Of a stretch of DNA of 64,000 nt, positions 11,501 through 25,899 are shown piece by piece. The stretch is from positions 30,077,590-30,141,589 of the forward strand of contig NC_053153.1 in NCBI RefSeq assembly GCF_016808335.1. Direction: 5' to 3'. This DNA is from Panicum virgatum (Eukaryota > Streptophyta > Magnoliopsida > Poales > Poaceae). The stretch's first letter is position 1. Every line of letters begins with the position of its first letter. A model generated the notes under the pieces. It was not told the DNA's origin, ran no database searches, and saw nothing but the letters and a program-made list of their open reading frames with translations. A program made the position numbers and the translations under genes.

Positions 11501-12317
11501 CGGCGGCGGCCATGGTGGCGGTGGCGGCCGTTTCCCGGTAGAGGGGCTCACGGAGTTTGGCGTTCGCACTCAGGAAGGGAAAGAGAGAAGGGTGAGGACG
11601 CTAGGGAGCTCGCGGGAAGGGTCTAGGCGAGTCAAGGGCGTGGAGCGGTCGGCCGGGTCGTCACGGCGGCGCCATGGCGCGTCGACGGCCGTCCTCGGCG
11701 TGCGCGCAGGGGGCGGTGCCGCGTGGCGAGGCCGAGCGGACTGGGTGGGTTCGGTTCGGGGCGAACCCGGGGTGGGGAGGCGGTCCTGGCTGGGCGGGCG
11801 GCGCGCGGCCGGCGGCTCTGTTTGGCCGGGCGCGAAACAGGGGAGGGGAGAGAGAACAGAGAGGGTAGAGAGAAAGAGAGAGAGAGAGAGAGAAATTAAA
11901 TTGATTCGAAATTCAAATTTTTCTCAAGGATTCCTTTTGAAACATGAGAAACTTTGAATATGAAAGTTGTAGAGAATTTAAAAGCCTACAACTTTTATTT
12001 CAGGAAAAAGTTTATTCGAGCAAAGGTTTAAAAGTTACTTTAAATTTCCGAAAACTATAATTCAAATAACTTATCATTTCATGTGATTTTTGTCACTTGT
12101 ACCCCTAGAGTTCAACTGGACATTTACTAATCTTTTCATGGTGAACATGTCTATTCATTTTCATATGCCTATTTGCATTGGTGTGAAAGTTATTTGAGGT
12201 CCCTGACCTAGGCACACATACACATATACACATGCATTTGTTTCGATGTTTCTTGGTTAAGGTACATGATTTGGTGCTAATGACCCTGGTTTAGCTAATG
12301 AAACACCTGGGATGTTA

Positions 12318-12568
12318 CAATCCAACAGACGAGCCAAACCCGCGAGGCAAAGTGCCTTCGAGGAGAGAGGAGAGGTAAAATTGCAATCCCTCTCTCCTCC
12401 GATGCATTTGTGGAGACGCTCTGCCGCGCCGCCTGTGGAGGGGGCGGCGGGGTCCTGCAACCTCCGTGACCTGCTCAAGCTCCGCGACGAGGACGACCTC
12501 GCGGGGCGGTGCCGGGCGGCGGTCACGCTCGCCTCTGCCATGGCCGCCGAGAGGCAGGCCTCGCTGCC
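12318..12568 (+). pseudogene. captured RING-type-like gene, left fragment
   Basis: From an ATG at 12402 the frame reads MHLWRRSAAPPVEG then [17 protein letters not shown] and [17 protein letters not shown]. This resembles the N-terminus of grass RING-finger (C3HC4) proteins as I remember them; the RING itself is not here. At 12568 the sequence changes abruptly to plastid DNA, and the frame runs on to 12668 as an artificial fusion of 118 codons. The last 130 bp (12439-12568) recur at 25341-25470 on the far side of the plastid insert. Confidence 0.5.
12439..12568 (+). repeat. 130-bp direct repeat, left copy, bordering NUPT
   Basis: It matches 25341-25470 over exactly 130 bp without gaps, with 5 mismatches by my count. 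The left copy ends where plastid DNA begins and the right copy begins where plastid DNA ends, as a long target-site duplication would. Confidence 0.85.
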
Positions 12569-12756
12569 ACAAAAAATGAAGAACCACAAAAAATGGAATT
12601 TCATCAACATCCGGATTTTTTGTATATATATTATTTATTTTTATGCTTTGTATCTAGTAAAATTGTAAGGTAGAACAACATAAAAGATCCTGGCTTCCCC
12701 ATTTAATTTAGAAAAAAAGAGAAATTCATGTTCATGGAACATCGATAGAGAAAAAA

Positions 12757-12828
12757 GCCGACTATTGGATTTGAACCGATGACCTTCGCATTACAAATGC
12801 GATGCTCTAACCTCTGAGCTAAGTGGGC
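12757..12828 (-). tRNA. trnT-UGU: plastid-derived tRNA-Thr (UGU)
   Basis: Reverse complement folds as a tRNA with T-loop GGTTCAAATCC and anticodon TGT inside CATTTGTAATG. The acceptor stem has a mismatch, so the nuclear copy is probably decayed. It is the first recognisable gene of the insert. Confidence 0.85.
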
Positions 12829-13659
12829 TTACATAATAGAAATAGTGTAACAAATAGAAATATATATATATAGGGAATATGTAAAATGGCAGATCTTAAT
12901 TATTAATCTTAGTTATTAACTAGTTCGAAATTGGAAGTTCTACTTAGAATTAGTAAAAGAATTAGTAAAAAAATACTAGAATTTCATAAAGATAAAATTA
13001 GCTTGATATGCTTAACTAAATGATATTCTTAAATAGGATTCTAGAATTTATTGAACTTTCTTTTTATTTCTCTAATTTGCAAATGGATTTTTCTATTCTA
13101 ATAGAATCTATTCCAAATTCTATATTGAATTTGATTTCAGATATTTTCAATTTGATATGGCTCGGACGAATAATCTAATACATATAAAAGAAGAATATAT
13201 ATGAATATTATAATAAAGATAAAATGCCAAGAGATTAGCATTTTCATTCTATCATTATATACATTTTGATTTTATTTGAGATATTTTGTTTTTTTATTTG
13301 TTAATAATTTAAGGATAAATAGTTCACTAAGGAGAAGATAGAATCATAACAAATGAGATTTCTAATTCAGATTAGAAAACAAAGAATGAATATCAAGCGT
13401 TATAGTATGATTTTGAATACTCTAAAAAAGGAAGGAGGAAGGCGGAAGAGAGAAAAACTTTTGGATATATTCATTCCGATTGAATTGCAAATATATCCAC
13501 GATAGAATCAATTCAATTCTGAATTGCAATAAGCGAGCGGGCTCTCTCAAATAGAGATGACCTGCTAGACTATGTCGAATAATGAATTCAATGATTCAAA
13601 AAAAACTAAGAGATGGATGAAATTATACAAGGAATCCTAGTTTCAAAGAAAAGGAAAAT

Positions 13660-14283
13660 GGGGATATGGCGAAATCGGTAGACGCTACGGACTTGATTGT
13701 ATTGAGCCTTGGTACGGAAACCTGCTAAGTGATAACTTCCAAATTCAGAGAAACCCTGGAATGAAAAATGGGCAATCCTGAGCCAAATCCCTTTTTTGAA
13801 AAAACAAGTGGTTCTCAAACTAGAACCCAAAGGAAAAGGATAGGTGCAGAGACTCAATGGAAGTTGTTCTAACGAATCGAAGTAATTACGTTGTGTTGGT
13901 AATGGAACTCCCTCGAAATTATAGAAAGAAGGGCTTTATACATCTAATACACACGTATAGATACTCAGATAGCAAACGATTAATCATAGAACCCATATCA
14001 TAATATAGGTTCTTTATTTTATTTTTTAGAATGAAATTAGGAATGATTATGAAATATAAAATTCTGATTTTTTTTAGAATTATTGTGAATCCATTCCAAT
14101 CGAATATTGAGTAATCAAATCCTTCCATTCATTGTTTTGAGATCTTCAAAAAAGTGGATTAATCGAACGAGGATAAAGAGAGAGTCCCATTCTACATGTC
14201 AATACTGACAACAGTGAAATTTATAGTAAAAGGAAAATCCGTCGACTTTATAAGTCGTGAGGGTTCAAGTCCCTCAATCCCCA
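13660..14283 (+). tRNA. trnL-UAA: plastid-derived tRNA-Leu (UAA) with group I intron
   Basis: The 5' exon is 13660-13694 (GGGGATATGGCGAAATCGG...) and the 3' exon 14234-14283 (ending CAAGTCCCTCAATCCCCA). The 539-bp interval is the well-known group I intron between the first and second anticodon bases; it starts near GATTGAGCCTTGG-type sequence and contains GGGCAATCCTGAGCC. The first intron base is G here where I would expect A. Exon lengths of 35 and 50 nt are normal. Confidence 0.9.
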
Positions 14284-15224
14284 AACCCTCTTTTATTCCC
14301 TAACCATAGTAGTTATCCTTTTTTTCTTGTATCAATGGGTTTAAGATTCATTAGCTTTCTCATTCTACTCTTTCACAAAGGAGTGCGACGAGAACTCAAT
14401 GAATCTTATGCTATTCATTAAATAGATGATTTCTTTTTTATTTGATAGGATTACCCCCCCCCCCCCATTCCAAATTTAGAATGGAATACTTTATTGATTT
14501 TTTAGCCCCTTTAATTGACATAGATGCAAATATTCTACTAGGATGAAGCACAAGAAAGGGTCAGGATAGCTCAGTTGGTTGAGCAGAGGACTGAAAATCC
14601 TCGTGTCACCTGTTCAAATCTGGTTCCTAGCACAGAAAAAAAAGGATCTACCGAATAGATATTGATACAAATATCTTGAGATGGATTGGGGTACATATTC
14701 ATTAATAATATAGATACTATAGAGTAAGTAGATAAATCTCTAAACACTTCTTTTTAGAAAAGGGCTAAAATCTCTGGTTATTTTCTTTCTGGTTCTTTTC
14801 TTTTTCTTTTTGGTTCTTTTCTTTATGGTATAGAAAGAGGGGGGATTAGGTGCCCTTTTCTTTATTTTTGCATTTCTTATTAATTTTTTATGCCACTATT
14901 CCAAAGATTTTTTTATTCTTGCTTATCCTACTTTCCTAGTTGTTCTAAGTAATCCGCGCGGTACAAAGTTCGTGGTAGGAACTTCTTTGAGTCATTGTAT
15001 TTTTATGTTCATACGAAGGAAACGAATATGTGATTTTCCAAATTGGAAAATCGAAATGAAGCCCTTTTTGTTCAGTCTATCTGGATCTTTTTGTATAATA
15101 TAATAGGAATTAATTAGAATATAATAAGTATTTCGTTTTGTCTAGGAACAGAACGTAAAAATATTCCTTGACTTGAATAAAATCTGGAGTTGTGTTGTAT
15201 AAGTGAACATAAATTTTTTATCAT
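14284..15224. other. plastid trnL-trnF-ndhJ spacers
   Basis: AT-rich plastid intergenic DNA on both sides of trnF. A run of 13 C at about 14455-14467 is the only marked feature. No gene is seen apart from trnF. Confidence 0.7.
14560..14632 (+). tRNA. trnF-GAA: plastid-derived tRNA-Phe (GAA)
   Basis: 73 nt with anticodon arm GGACTGAAAATCC and T-arm GTTCAAATCTGG. It follows trnL by 276 bp as in plastomes. The start GTCAGG (expected GTCGGG) and the end CCTAGCA keep the acceptor stem partly paired but look like CpG decay. Confidence 0.9.
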
Positions 15225-15704
15225 TCAATGAGCATCTTGTATTTCATAGAAATTGGGGGTAATATAGTCCTTACGTAAGGGCCAGCCTATCCAACTTTCA
15301 GGCATTAAGATACGTTTAAGACGTGGATGATTATCATAAGAAATTCCCACCATATCATAAGATTCGCGTTCTTGAAAATCGGCACTTCTCCAAACCCAGA
15401 AGACAAACGGGATTCTAGGATTATCTTTTTGAGCAAAGATTTTTATGCATACTTCTTCTGGGTTATCTATACCATATTGAATTCTCGTAAGATGATACAC
15501 GCTAGCTAAAGATCCACTGGGTGCTACGTCATAAGCACATTGGGAACATAAATAATTGTAACCATATACATATAAAATGACAGCAATGGAATCCCAATCC
15601 CCCGCTTTTATTTGTAAAGTCTCTATTCCTCGGTGATCGAAGCCCAAAGATCTATGAACCACCTCATGTTTGACTAGCCAATTAGATAACCAACCCTGCT
15701 GCAT
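15225..15704 (-). CDS. ndhJ: plastid NDH subunit J copy, frame intact
   Basis: 159 codons from [20 protein letters not shown] to NFYEIQDAH, the usual grass length. The upstream 12 in-frame codons are leader, and the family start is the ATG at 15704. In plastids NdhJ is a peripheral-arm subunit of the thylakoid NDH complex (cyclic electron flow), related to the 30-kDa subunit of complex I. The motif [19 protein letters not shown] is the conserved signature. A few substitutions (for example SGSLAS for the usual GGSLAS) hint at relaxed constraint. As a nuclear copy with no visible transit peptide or nuclear promoter it is probably silent. Confidence 0.9.
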   Translation of the reverse strand: MQQGWLSNWLVKHEVVHRSLGFDHRGIETLQIKAGDWDSIAVILYVYGYNYLCSQCAYDVAPSGSLASVYHLTRIQYGIDNPEEVCIKIFAQKDNPRIPFVFWVWRSADFQERESYDMVGISYDNHPRLKRILMPESWIGWPLRKDYITPNFYEIQDAH

Positions 15705-15802
15705 TGTCTTGATCTCTCCCCCTTTGTATAAATATTTCACATTTCAAATGCAAGTTTGAAAGATTGCACTGCTCTTTCTTTTTCTGCACAAAAGAACCCC
15801 TC

Positions 15803-16486
15803 CTAATTCACTAATTTGTAGGAAGATATTGTACTTTTGGATTTGAAAAGAGTTTCAGAAGATATATCTAAAGTAGATGGTGATTGATAGAGCAATTCTT
15901 GTTCGTAAGTTCCAGTGTGATTACTGTGCCGAACATAAAGCTTGTGACGGGTAGTAAAAGATCAATTTTTCTTTTGACTTTGACATAGAGTTCGATCCTC
16001 AACTATTTCTCGCGATATCTTCTTACGAAGTTTTGCTAGGGCATCTATAACAGCCTCTGGTTTAGGCGGGCAACCCGGTAGGTAGACATCCACAGGAATT
16101 AACTTATCAACTCCTCGAATAGTACTATAGGAATCCGTACTGAACATTCCACCTGTAATAGTACAGGCTCCCATAGCAATGACGTATTTCGGTTTAGGCA
16201 TTTGCTCATATAATCGCACTAAAGATGGAGCCATTTTCATTGTTACCGTACCAGCTATTAAAATTAGGTCCGCTTGCCTAGGACTTGATCTTGGTACCAA
16301 TCCATAACGATCAAAGTCAAATCGTGAGCCTATTAATGAAGCAAATTCAATGAAACAACAACTGGTACCATATAGAAGGGGCCATAAACTGGAGAGTCTT
16401 GACCAATTCGAAAGATCGTTTGGTGTAGTTGAAATAACGGAATTGGAACTTGTTTGGTCGAGTAACGGAAACTCAATCAAACTCAC
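15803..16486 (-). pseudogene. ndhK: plastid NDH subunit K copy with nonsense codon
   Basis: The frame [19 protein letters not shown] onward covers the Fe-S subunit of the NDH complex (PSST/NuoB family): [20 protein letters not shown] gives the tandem cysteines, with [11 protein letters not shown] and [12 protein letters not shown] supplying the other N2-cluster ligands. It stops at 15962-15964 with TGA directly after QSQKKN, where the family has Arg, so the change is CGA to TGA. The rest of the C-terminus continues in the same frame to a TAG at 15803. The total of 228 codons including the stop matches a normal gene. A single point mutation thus explains the truncation at 174 residues. Confidence 0.9.
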
Positions 16487-16535
16487 AATTGTCTCAATGG
16501 AATCTTTTCCTTCTTTTTTTTGTCTGAATATTCAG

Positions 16536-16889
16536 TTAAGACCATTCCAAGGCTCCTTTTCGCCATGCATAAACTAAACCAACAACTAGGATAAGCACAA
16601 AAATGAAAGCTTCGATAAAAACGGATACACCCAATACGTCGAAACTCATTGCCCAAGGGTAGAGAAAGACCGTTTCCACATCAAAAACAACAAAAACTAG
16701 CGCAAACATGTAATAGCGTATTCGGAATTGTAACCAAGCCAACCCATGGGTTCTATACCCGATTCATAACTAGAAAGCTTCTCTGGTCCTTCACTAACAG
16801 GGGCTAAAAGTCCTGAAATCCAAAATAGGAATAAGGCTTGCTATTATTAGAAATGTCCAAAAAATATCATATTCATGAAGCAGAAACAT
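16536..16889 (-). pseudogene. ndhC: plastid NDH subunit C copy with two small deletions
   Basis: The C-terminal 67 residues ([20 protein letters not shown] to WRKGALEWS) are intact: membrane helices of NdhC, the complex I ND3 homologue. The N-terminal [19 protein letters not shown] is also readable from the ATG at 16889. Between them about 8 bases are missing after CTTATTCCTATTTTGG and one near CCCATGGGTTGG. The net loss of 9 leaves the outer parts in the same frame but the stretch between out of frame. Total length is 354 bp against the usual 363. Confidence 0.85.
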
Positions 16890-17818
16890 AAATGTACTCC
16901 CATTAATGTGGAATAGTCGAAACTGAATTAATCAATTCAAGTTGACATGACATTGTCAATTTATCCAGAACTTCTCTCTTTTCCTCAGTGAAACAAGAAT
17001 ACACTCAAACTAAAGGCAAAAAGTGGCTTACTTTAGCCTTTGTTTCTTTTGTAACATGTCTCTCCTTAAGGATTCATCCAATGGAATCCCCATTCCCTTT
17101 TTTATTTCTCTTCTATTTAGATATGATATAGACCTAATTCTTATACAAAGAAAACTCTTTCGCTTCACTTTGTCTCGCTTTCTCTAAAATCTTTAGAAAA
17201 AAGAATTGCTCCACCCTTTATTTAATGATAGTTAGAGACTATTAAATAAAAAAGAAACTACTTACTACTAAATTAGATTAGAACCTAATTAAAATAGGAT
17301 AACTAATGTATGCATCCTAATGAGGAGTAATACTAAAAAAAAGAACTCTATTTCAGAATTATGAAACAGAGTATCTAGTTTTATTATTTACTCTTTCTTT
17401 TTTTCTTTCGATTTTTTCTATTTTATTTAAAGTGGATTGATTTAGATAATGTATATTTAGATAATGTATATATAGTAATATACTTCAAACAAAATAGGAA
17501 TTCGCAAAATAGAGAAAATCGTTGCAGTCATTATAGAAAAGTATAGGGACTTAGAGCATATCCTATTTGAAGGAGGATGGAATTCAAATCAGTTAAGGGA
17601 CCCTTCCTCCCTTCTATTGATTTGATCAAAATTCTTTTTTCTTTTTCTGTCTCTATGATTTTCCATGAATGGAGCCTATGGTAATGCTTTTATCTCTATT
17701 CTATGGCACAATCGACCGTCGAGTCTATAAACAAGTACTAAATAAGGAAATAAGGAAAAAACTATACTAAAAGAAACACAAGATATCCATTCTAAAATGA
17801 AAAAAAAGACGTATATAT
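16890..17818. other. plastid ndhC-trnV spacer
   Basis: AT-rich plastid intergenic DNA with no gene. Short repeated words such as AGATAATGTATA are tandem near 17445-17470. Confidence 0.75.
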
Positions 17819-18493
17819 TAGGGCCATACGGATTCAAACCGTAGACCTTCTCGGTAAAACAGATCAAACGGATAATTATCGAAATGATTCGAACTGTTTC
17901 AAAGACCCAACAAGCATTTTTTTTCTGCATTGGGCTCTTTCATCAATTGATGTAACGATCGGTTAATCCGCCATAGTTTTTCTTTAGGGAAAGATAATAA
18001 GATGGCTCCCTGTGCTCTGATTGATTATTTTTCTTAATATCTATCTGGGAGCAATACCAAAGTGTTTCAAAGGAGGATTACCTTGACTTAGGTCTGCCTC
18101 CGGCCTAAATTAAATCAACCTAAGTGAAATGGAGTCTCTATCGTTCCGCTGCAAGAGTTTACTACGAGACTTCATACACCTTAAAGTTCATAGAACGAAA
18201 AGAAGTTTTTTGGAGGCCCTTATCCTCATTACGCCTAGCATTGAGTGGGCTGGATATTTACCTTATCAACTAGCAAATCAATAGGGGTTCCATTTGATTA
18301 AGCACTTGAATTGGCACCTGAATTGGACTGAACCGACTGTTTGTCATGCTATTGTTCTCCTATTCTTTCGAATCCATGAAGTAAGACATTGATTTTGCAA
18401 TAAGTTCAATTCTGTTCAGTGCATAATAAGTTCCCTTGAAAAGCATTGGCGCACGTGTAAGCGAGTTGCTCTACCGAACTGAGCTATAGCCCT
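17819..18493 (-). tRNA. trnV-UAC: plastid-derived tRNA-Val (UAC) with group II intron
   Basis: On the minus strand the 5' exon is 18493-18455 (AGGGCTATAGCTCAG...), ending with the anticodon TAC. The intron begins GTGCGCCAATG at 18454, the canonical group II start, and ends in AC at 17854. The 3' exon is 17853-17819 (CGAGAAGGTCTACGG...). The 601-bp intron is of normal size. The 3' exon carries changes at CpG sites (GGTTTGAATCCG in place of GGTTCGAGTCCG). Confidence 0.9.
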
Positions 18494-18683
18494 TGTCAGA
18501 GATATCTTAACATATAGATAATTTCTTGTCAAGATGAATATTCTCTAATGCCAGAGGATATTCCTTTGTTTACTATATAATATAATATAATATAAACTTA
18601 CCAATAATGGCGGGTATTGCTTATAAAAAGGATTCGATCTATAATCGATCGAAGTAATGGGGCTTCTTTTGTGGTGATAAATT

Positions 18684-18756
18684 GCCTACTTAACTCAGTG
18701 GTTATAGTATTGCTTTCATACAGCGGGAGTCATGATTTCAAATCCAATAGTAGGTA
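18684..18756 (+). tRNA. trnM-CAU: plastid-derived tRNA-Met (CAU)
   Basis: 73 nt with anticodon loop CTTTCATA and T-arm end CAAATCCAATAGTAGGTA. It is divergent from atpE as in plastomes. An extra D-loop substitution (GGTTATAG) and ATGATTTC in the variable/T region suggest decay. The final GGTA is followed by tandem GGTA units. Confidence 0.85.
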
Positions 18757-18868
18757 GGTAGGTAGAAAAATTACTAGATAGCATTGGGCTTACTTCACTT
18801 CGCTATCTAATAACTATTTCTACCCTTCTTTCCTTTTTCTTTGTATCAACGAAACCTTTGGATTGTCT

Positions 18869-19282
18869 TCAATTGGATGGGGGAATCCAATTGACAGCTT
18901 CGACTCGTATCCTAGCTCGTCTGAGAGCTAGCTTTGCTTCAACCAATTCTTTCATACCCTCAGCTCTACTCAAGTTAGCTTCGGCTATTTCAAGTGCATG
19001 TTGAGCTTCTTCTAGATCAATGTCACTACCGAGTTCTGCATCATTTCCTAAAATGATGATCTCATTATTAACTATTCTCGCAAAACCACTCCACAGAACC
19101 GCCGTTAACCATTGGTCGTCGAGGAGGCGTATTCTCAAAGGACCCATATCTACAGCTGTGTTAATGGGGGCGTGGTTTGGTAATACACCAATTTGGCCAC
19201 TATTAGTAGATAAAATGATTTCTTTTACTTCACAATCCCAAATAATTCGTTTAGGAGTCAGTACATAAAGATTTAATTTCAT
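18869..19282 (-). CDS. atpE: plastid ATP synthase CF1 epsilon copy, frame intact
   Basis: 137 codons, [20 protein letters not shown] to AVNWIPPSN, the normal grass length. The protein is the epsilon subunit of the thylakoid CF1-CF0 ATP synthase: an N-terminal beta sandwich and a C-terminal helical hairpin ([20 protein letters not shown]). Its ATG overlaps the TGA of atpB by four bases (ATGA), the usual plastid arrangement. The frame has no lesion, but its neighbour atpB is badly broken, so the copy is likely silent. Confidence 0.9.
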   Translation of the reverse strand: MKLNLYVLTPKRIIWDCEVKEIILSTNSGQIGVLPNHAPINTAVDMGPLRIRLLDDQWLTAVLWSGFARIVNNEIIILGNDAELGSDIDLEEAQHALEIAEANLSRAEGMKELVEAKLALRRARIRVEAVNWIPPSN

Positions 19283-19994
19283 TTCGTCAATTTGCTCTCC
19301 TCTTCTAAGTTTATAGCTTTCGTGCTAGCTTCATCGATGTTCCCCACCAAATAAAAAGCATGTTCGGGTAGGCCGTCTAATTCTCCAGAAAGGATTAGTT
19401 GAAATCCCCTAATTGTTTGTGCAAGACCAACATACTTTCCTGGGGAACCGGTAAAAACTTCTGCCACAAAGAATGGTTGTCATAAGAACCCTCGATTTTT
19501 CGCGCTCTTGCTACAGTTAAACGATCCTTCTCCGATAATTCGTCCAACCCAAGAATTGCGATAATGTCTTGAAGTTCTTTGTAACGTTGTAAAGTTTCCT
19601 TAACTCTTTGTGCAGTTTCATAATGTTCGTTGCCAACAATCCGAGGCTGTAACATCGTTGAGGTTGAATCTAAAGGATCTACTGCGGGATAAATAGCCTT
19701 GGAAGCCAATCCTCTGGAAAGTACGGTAGTAGCGTCCAAATGTGCAAATGTTGTGGCAGGAGCAGGGCCGGTCAAATCGTATGCAGGTACATAAACTGCT
19801 TGGATCGAAGTTATAGATCCCTTTTTGGTAGAAGTAATTCTTTCTTGCAAAGAACCCATTTCTGTACTAAGGGTAGGTTGATAACCCACTGCGGAGGGCA
19901 TTCTCCCTAATAAGGCGGATACTTCCGATCCTGCTTGAACAAAACGAAAGATATTATCGATGAATAAAAGCACGTCTTGCTTATTAACATCTCA

Positions 19995-21992
<1,998 letters not shown>

Positions 21993-22241
21993 ATCTGTAG
22001 CACTCATAGCTACAGCTCTAACTCGATTATTTCCAAATAATTGTTGTACCTCGCAAGTCACATTAATTTGCTTATCGGCAGTGTCTCGACTCTTGACTAT
22101 CAAAGCGTTATAAATATAAGGCAACTTGCCCGGGGAAAAATGATATCCATCACGGGTCCAATAATTTGATCAATACGCCCTGTGCTTTTTTTCTTCAATT
22201 GTGGAAACCCCGGCACGCGAAGTAGTAAGATTGGTTCTCAT

Positions 22242-24425
<2,184 letters not shown>

Positions 24426-24540
24426 ATAAAACTAGATATAAAGAAGGTCTAAATAAAATAAAAAAGAAGCAAAATAGAAAGAGAAAAAATCAGTTACGAA
24501 ATGCAGTAATTCTTCTTTATTCTTCTAATTGATTGCAATT

Positions 24541-24584
24541 AAATTCGGCTCAATCTTTTTTTTAGAAAAGATTGAGCCGAATTT
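24541..24584 (+). terminator. rbcL 3' stem-loop
   Basis: AAATTCGGCTCAATCTTTTT faces AAAAGATTGAGCCGAATTT, giving a stem of about 17 bp with a short loop, 115 bp after the rbcL stop. In plastids this hairpin stabilises the mRNA 3' end. It is still perfect here. Confidence 0.85.
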
Positions 24585-25258
24585 AAATAGATCTTGATAT
24601 GATCATGAGACTTGACAAATCGAGATTCTTCTATTCTATATATCTAGAATATAGAAAGGTATAATACAATAAACAAATAGAAATCAAAATATAGTATTAT
24701 CATACGATAATGGAATCAAATACGCAGTATTTATAGAAAAGAGTCTTCGTTTATGATAAGGTAGTAGCTGTGAATAGCCATCTTCTACCCGAAAAGGGTA
24801 GAAGAATGGGACCTATTCCGGGACATACAATGAATTACAGACGTATGATCATTACCCTTCAACTGGGTATTCTATTCCACTTCTACTTTTTAAATTAAAG
24901 TCAAATTAAAGAAAGGGTATTCTGAAAGAGGTATTTCTTTTATTTTCACTATAGTTTTCTTTTGAATCCAATTTCAAGTTCGATTAGAAGGATAGAAAAG
25001 CGATGAGAATGGGAAAAGAAAAATAAAATATTTTTAATTAGTTCCCCTTTTTGCAATTTTCTTATTATCTATTCCATTCATTTTTTTATATCCATAAAAA
25101 GTATTCTAAAAAAATAGTATTCTATACAAAATCTTTGTAAACTAAAAAATACAATAGTCAATATTCCTTATAATAGATATACTTAATTATATCATAAGAA
25201 TCTTAAGATATATTTCGAATAGATAGAAATAGTAAATTTTAATTGAGACACATATTCT
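24585..25258. other. plastid rbcL-psaI spacer
   Basis: AT-rich plastid spacer of normal grass size. I do not recognise a convincing rpl23 pseudogene in it. A small hairpin, TCTTCTACCCGAAAAGGGTAGAAGA, is at about 24781-24805. Confidence 0.6.
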
Positions 25259-25783
25259 ATGACAGATTTTAACTTACCCTCTATTTTCGTGCCTTTAGTA
25301 GGCTTAGTATTTCCGGCAATTGCAATGGCTTCCTTATTTCAGGGGGCGGCGGGGTCCTGCAACCTCCGCGACCTGCTCAAGCTCCGCGACGAGGACGACC
25401 TCGTGGCGGGGTGCCGGGCGGCGGTCACGCTCGCCTCCGCCATGGCCGCCGAGAGGCAGGCCTCGCTGCCGCCGCCCTCGTCGTCCGCCGCCGCCGTCAC
25501 CGCTGCCACGGCGCGCACCCTCCTCGACGTCATCCGGGACGACCAGCAGCCTCCCGCCACCGCTTCGGGGGCCGGCGCCGGCGACCCCGTCCTCGTCCGC
25601 CGCGCCAAGTCGCTTCCCGCCCCGAGCACGGCGGCCTCCCCGTTCGCGCCCGCCGAGGCCGTCCCTTCTCCTGCTCCGCCTCTGCCTCCACAGCTGACGA
25701 GCCAGCCGCCCAAGCTAGTGGCGGCGCAAGAGGAGGAGGAGGAACAAGGGGAGAGGGTATCCCAGATGGCGCTCCTCGAGTAG
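25259..25783 (+). CDS. chimeric ORF: psaI N-terminus fused to captured gene
   Basis: The first 26-27 codons, [20 protein letters not shown] and on to MASLF, are plastid psaI, a 36-residue photosystem I membrane subunit. At 25340 plastid DNA ends, and the frame continues without a break in the native frame of the captured gene ([20 protein letters not shown]...), running to TAG after VSQMALLE: 174 codons. The predicted protein would have one hydrophobic helix at residues 7-27, a charged helix, then Ala/Ser/Pro-rich linkers and a Glu-rich patch, with no catalytic domain. There is no evident nuclear promoter next to it, though 660 bp of plastid spacer lie upstream. It may be a purely accidental ORF; expression is unknown. 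Confidence 0.55.
   Translation: MTDFNLPSIFVPLVGLVFPAIAMASLFQGAAGSCNLRDLLKLRDEDDLVAGCRAAVTLASAMAAERQASLPPPSSSAAAVTAATARTLLDVIRDDQQPPATASGAGAGDPVLVRRAKSLPAPSTAASPFAPAEAVPSPAPPLPPQLTSQPPKLVAAQEEEEEQGERVSQMALLE
25341..25470 (+). repeat. 130-bp direct repeat, right copy, bordering NUPT
   Basis: Gap-free partner of 12439-12568. The five mismatches are GCGACC/GTGACC, three in CTCGTGGCGGGG/CTCGCGGGGCGG, and CTCCGCC/CTCTGCC. Confidence 0.85.
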
Positions 25784-25870
25784 ACGGACAGGCAGTAGAG
25801 CGCCGCCGCGGGACCAGAGGAGGAGGAGGCTGCGCCTTCGCTCGCAGAGGAGGCGAGGCGCGGCCGCGGC
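25341..25870 (+). pseudogene. captured RING-type-like gene, right fragment
   Basis: Continues the same gene as the left fragment: [28 protein letters not shown], a proline-rich linker, then [10 protein letters not shown], stop, TDRQ, stop, SAAAGPEEEEAAPSLAEEA. In grass RING proteins as I recall them this is MALLEQTDRQW, so both stops look like point changes (CAG to TAG and TGG to TAG). The RING domain that should follow is missing; at about 25870-25900 the antisense IPT piece begins. GC-rich grass-type codon use contrasts sharply with the plastid DNA to the left. Identity as a RING E3 relative is from memory; an uncharacterised family is possible. Confidence 0.5.
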
Positions 25871-25899
25871 CATCCGCTCTGCCGTCTCGTCGTCGCCAC

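Larger units (their letters stand above)
4732..12324 (-). mobile_element. minus-strand LTR element, solo LTR or non-autonomous
   Basis: On the minus strand the unit starts TGTAACATCCCAGGTG at 12319 and ends TTCTGCCACA at 4737. It is flanked by the 5-bp repeat ATCCA at 4732-4736 and 12320-12324, so boundaries and duplication agree with an LTR retrotransposon insertion. Without the nested element at 4967-8583 it is about 4 kb. I see no gag-pol frame and no second copy of either terminus inside, so it may be one long solo LTR. It holds AT-rich DNA (8.6-11 kb), a very GC-rich block (11.15-11.85 kb) and a (GA) run near 11875. Confidence 0.55.

Noticed and set aside
11072..11957. Pro-rich and Gly/Arg-rich ORFs of 108-199 codons on both strands
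   Set aside because: They overlap one another in a GC-rich block inside an LTR element; open frames are expected by composition and none resembles a protein family.
17676..17930. 84-codon minus ORF over trnV
   Set aside because: It crosses the tRNA 3' exon and group II intron; no family match.
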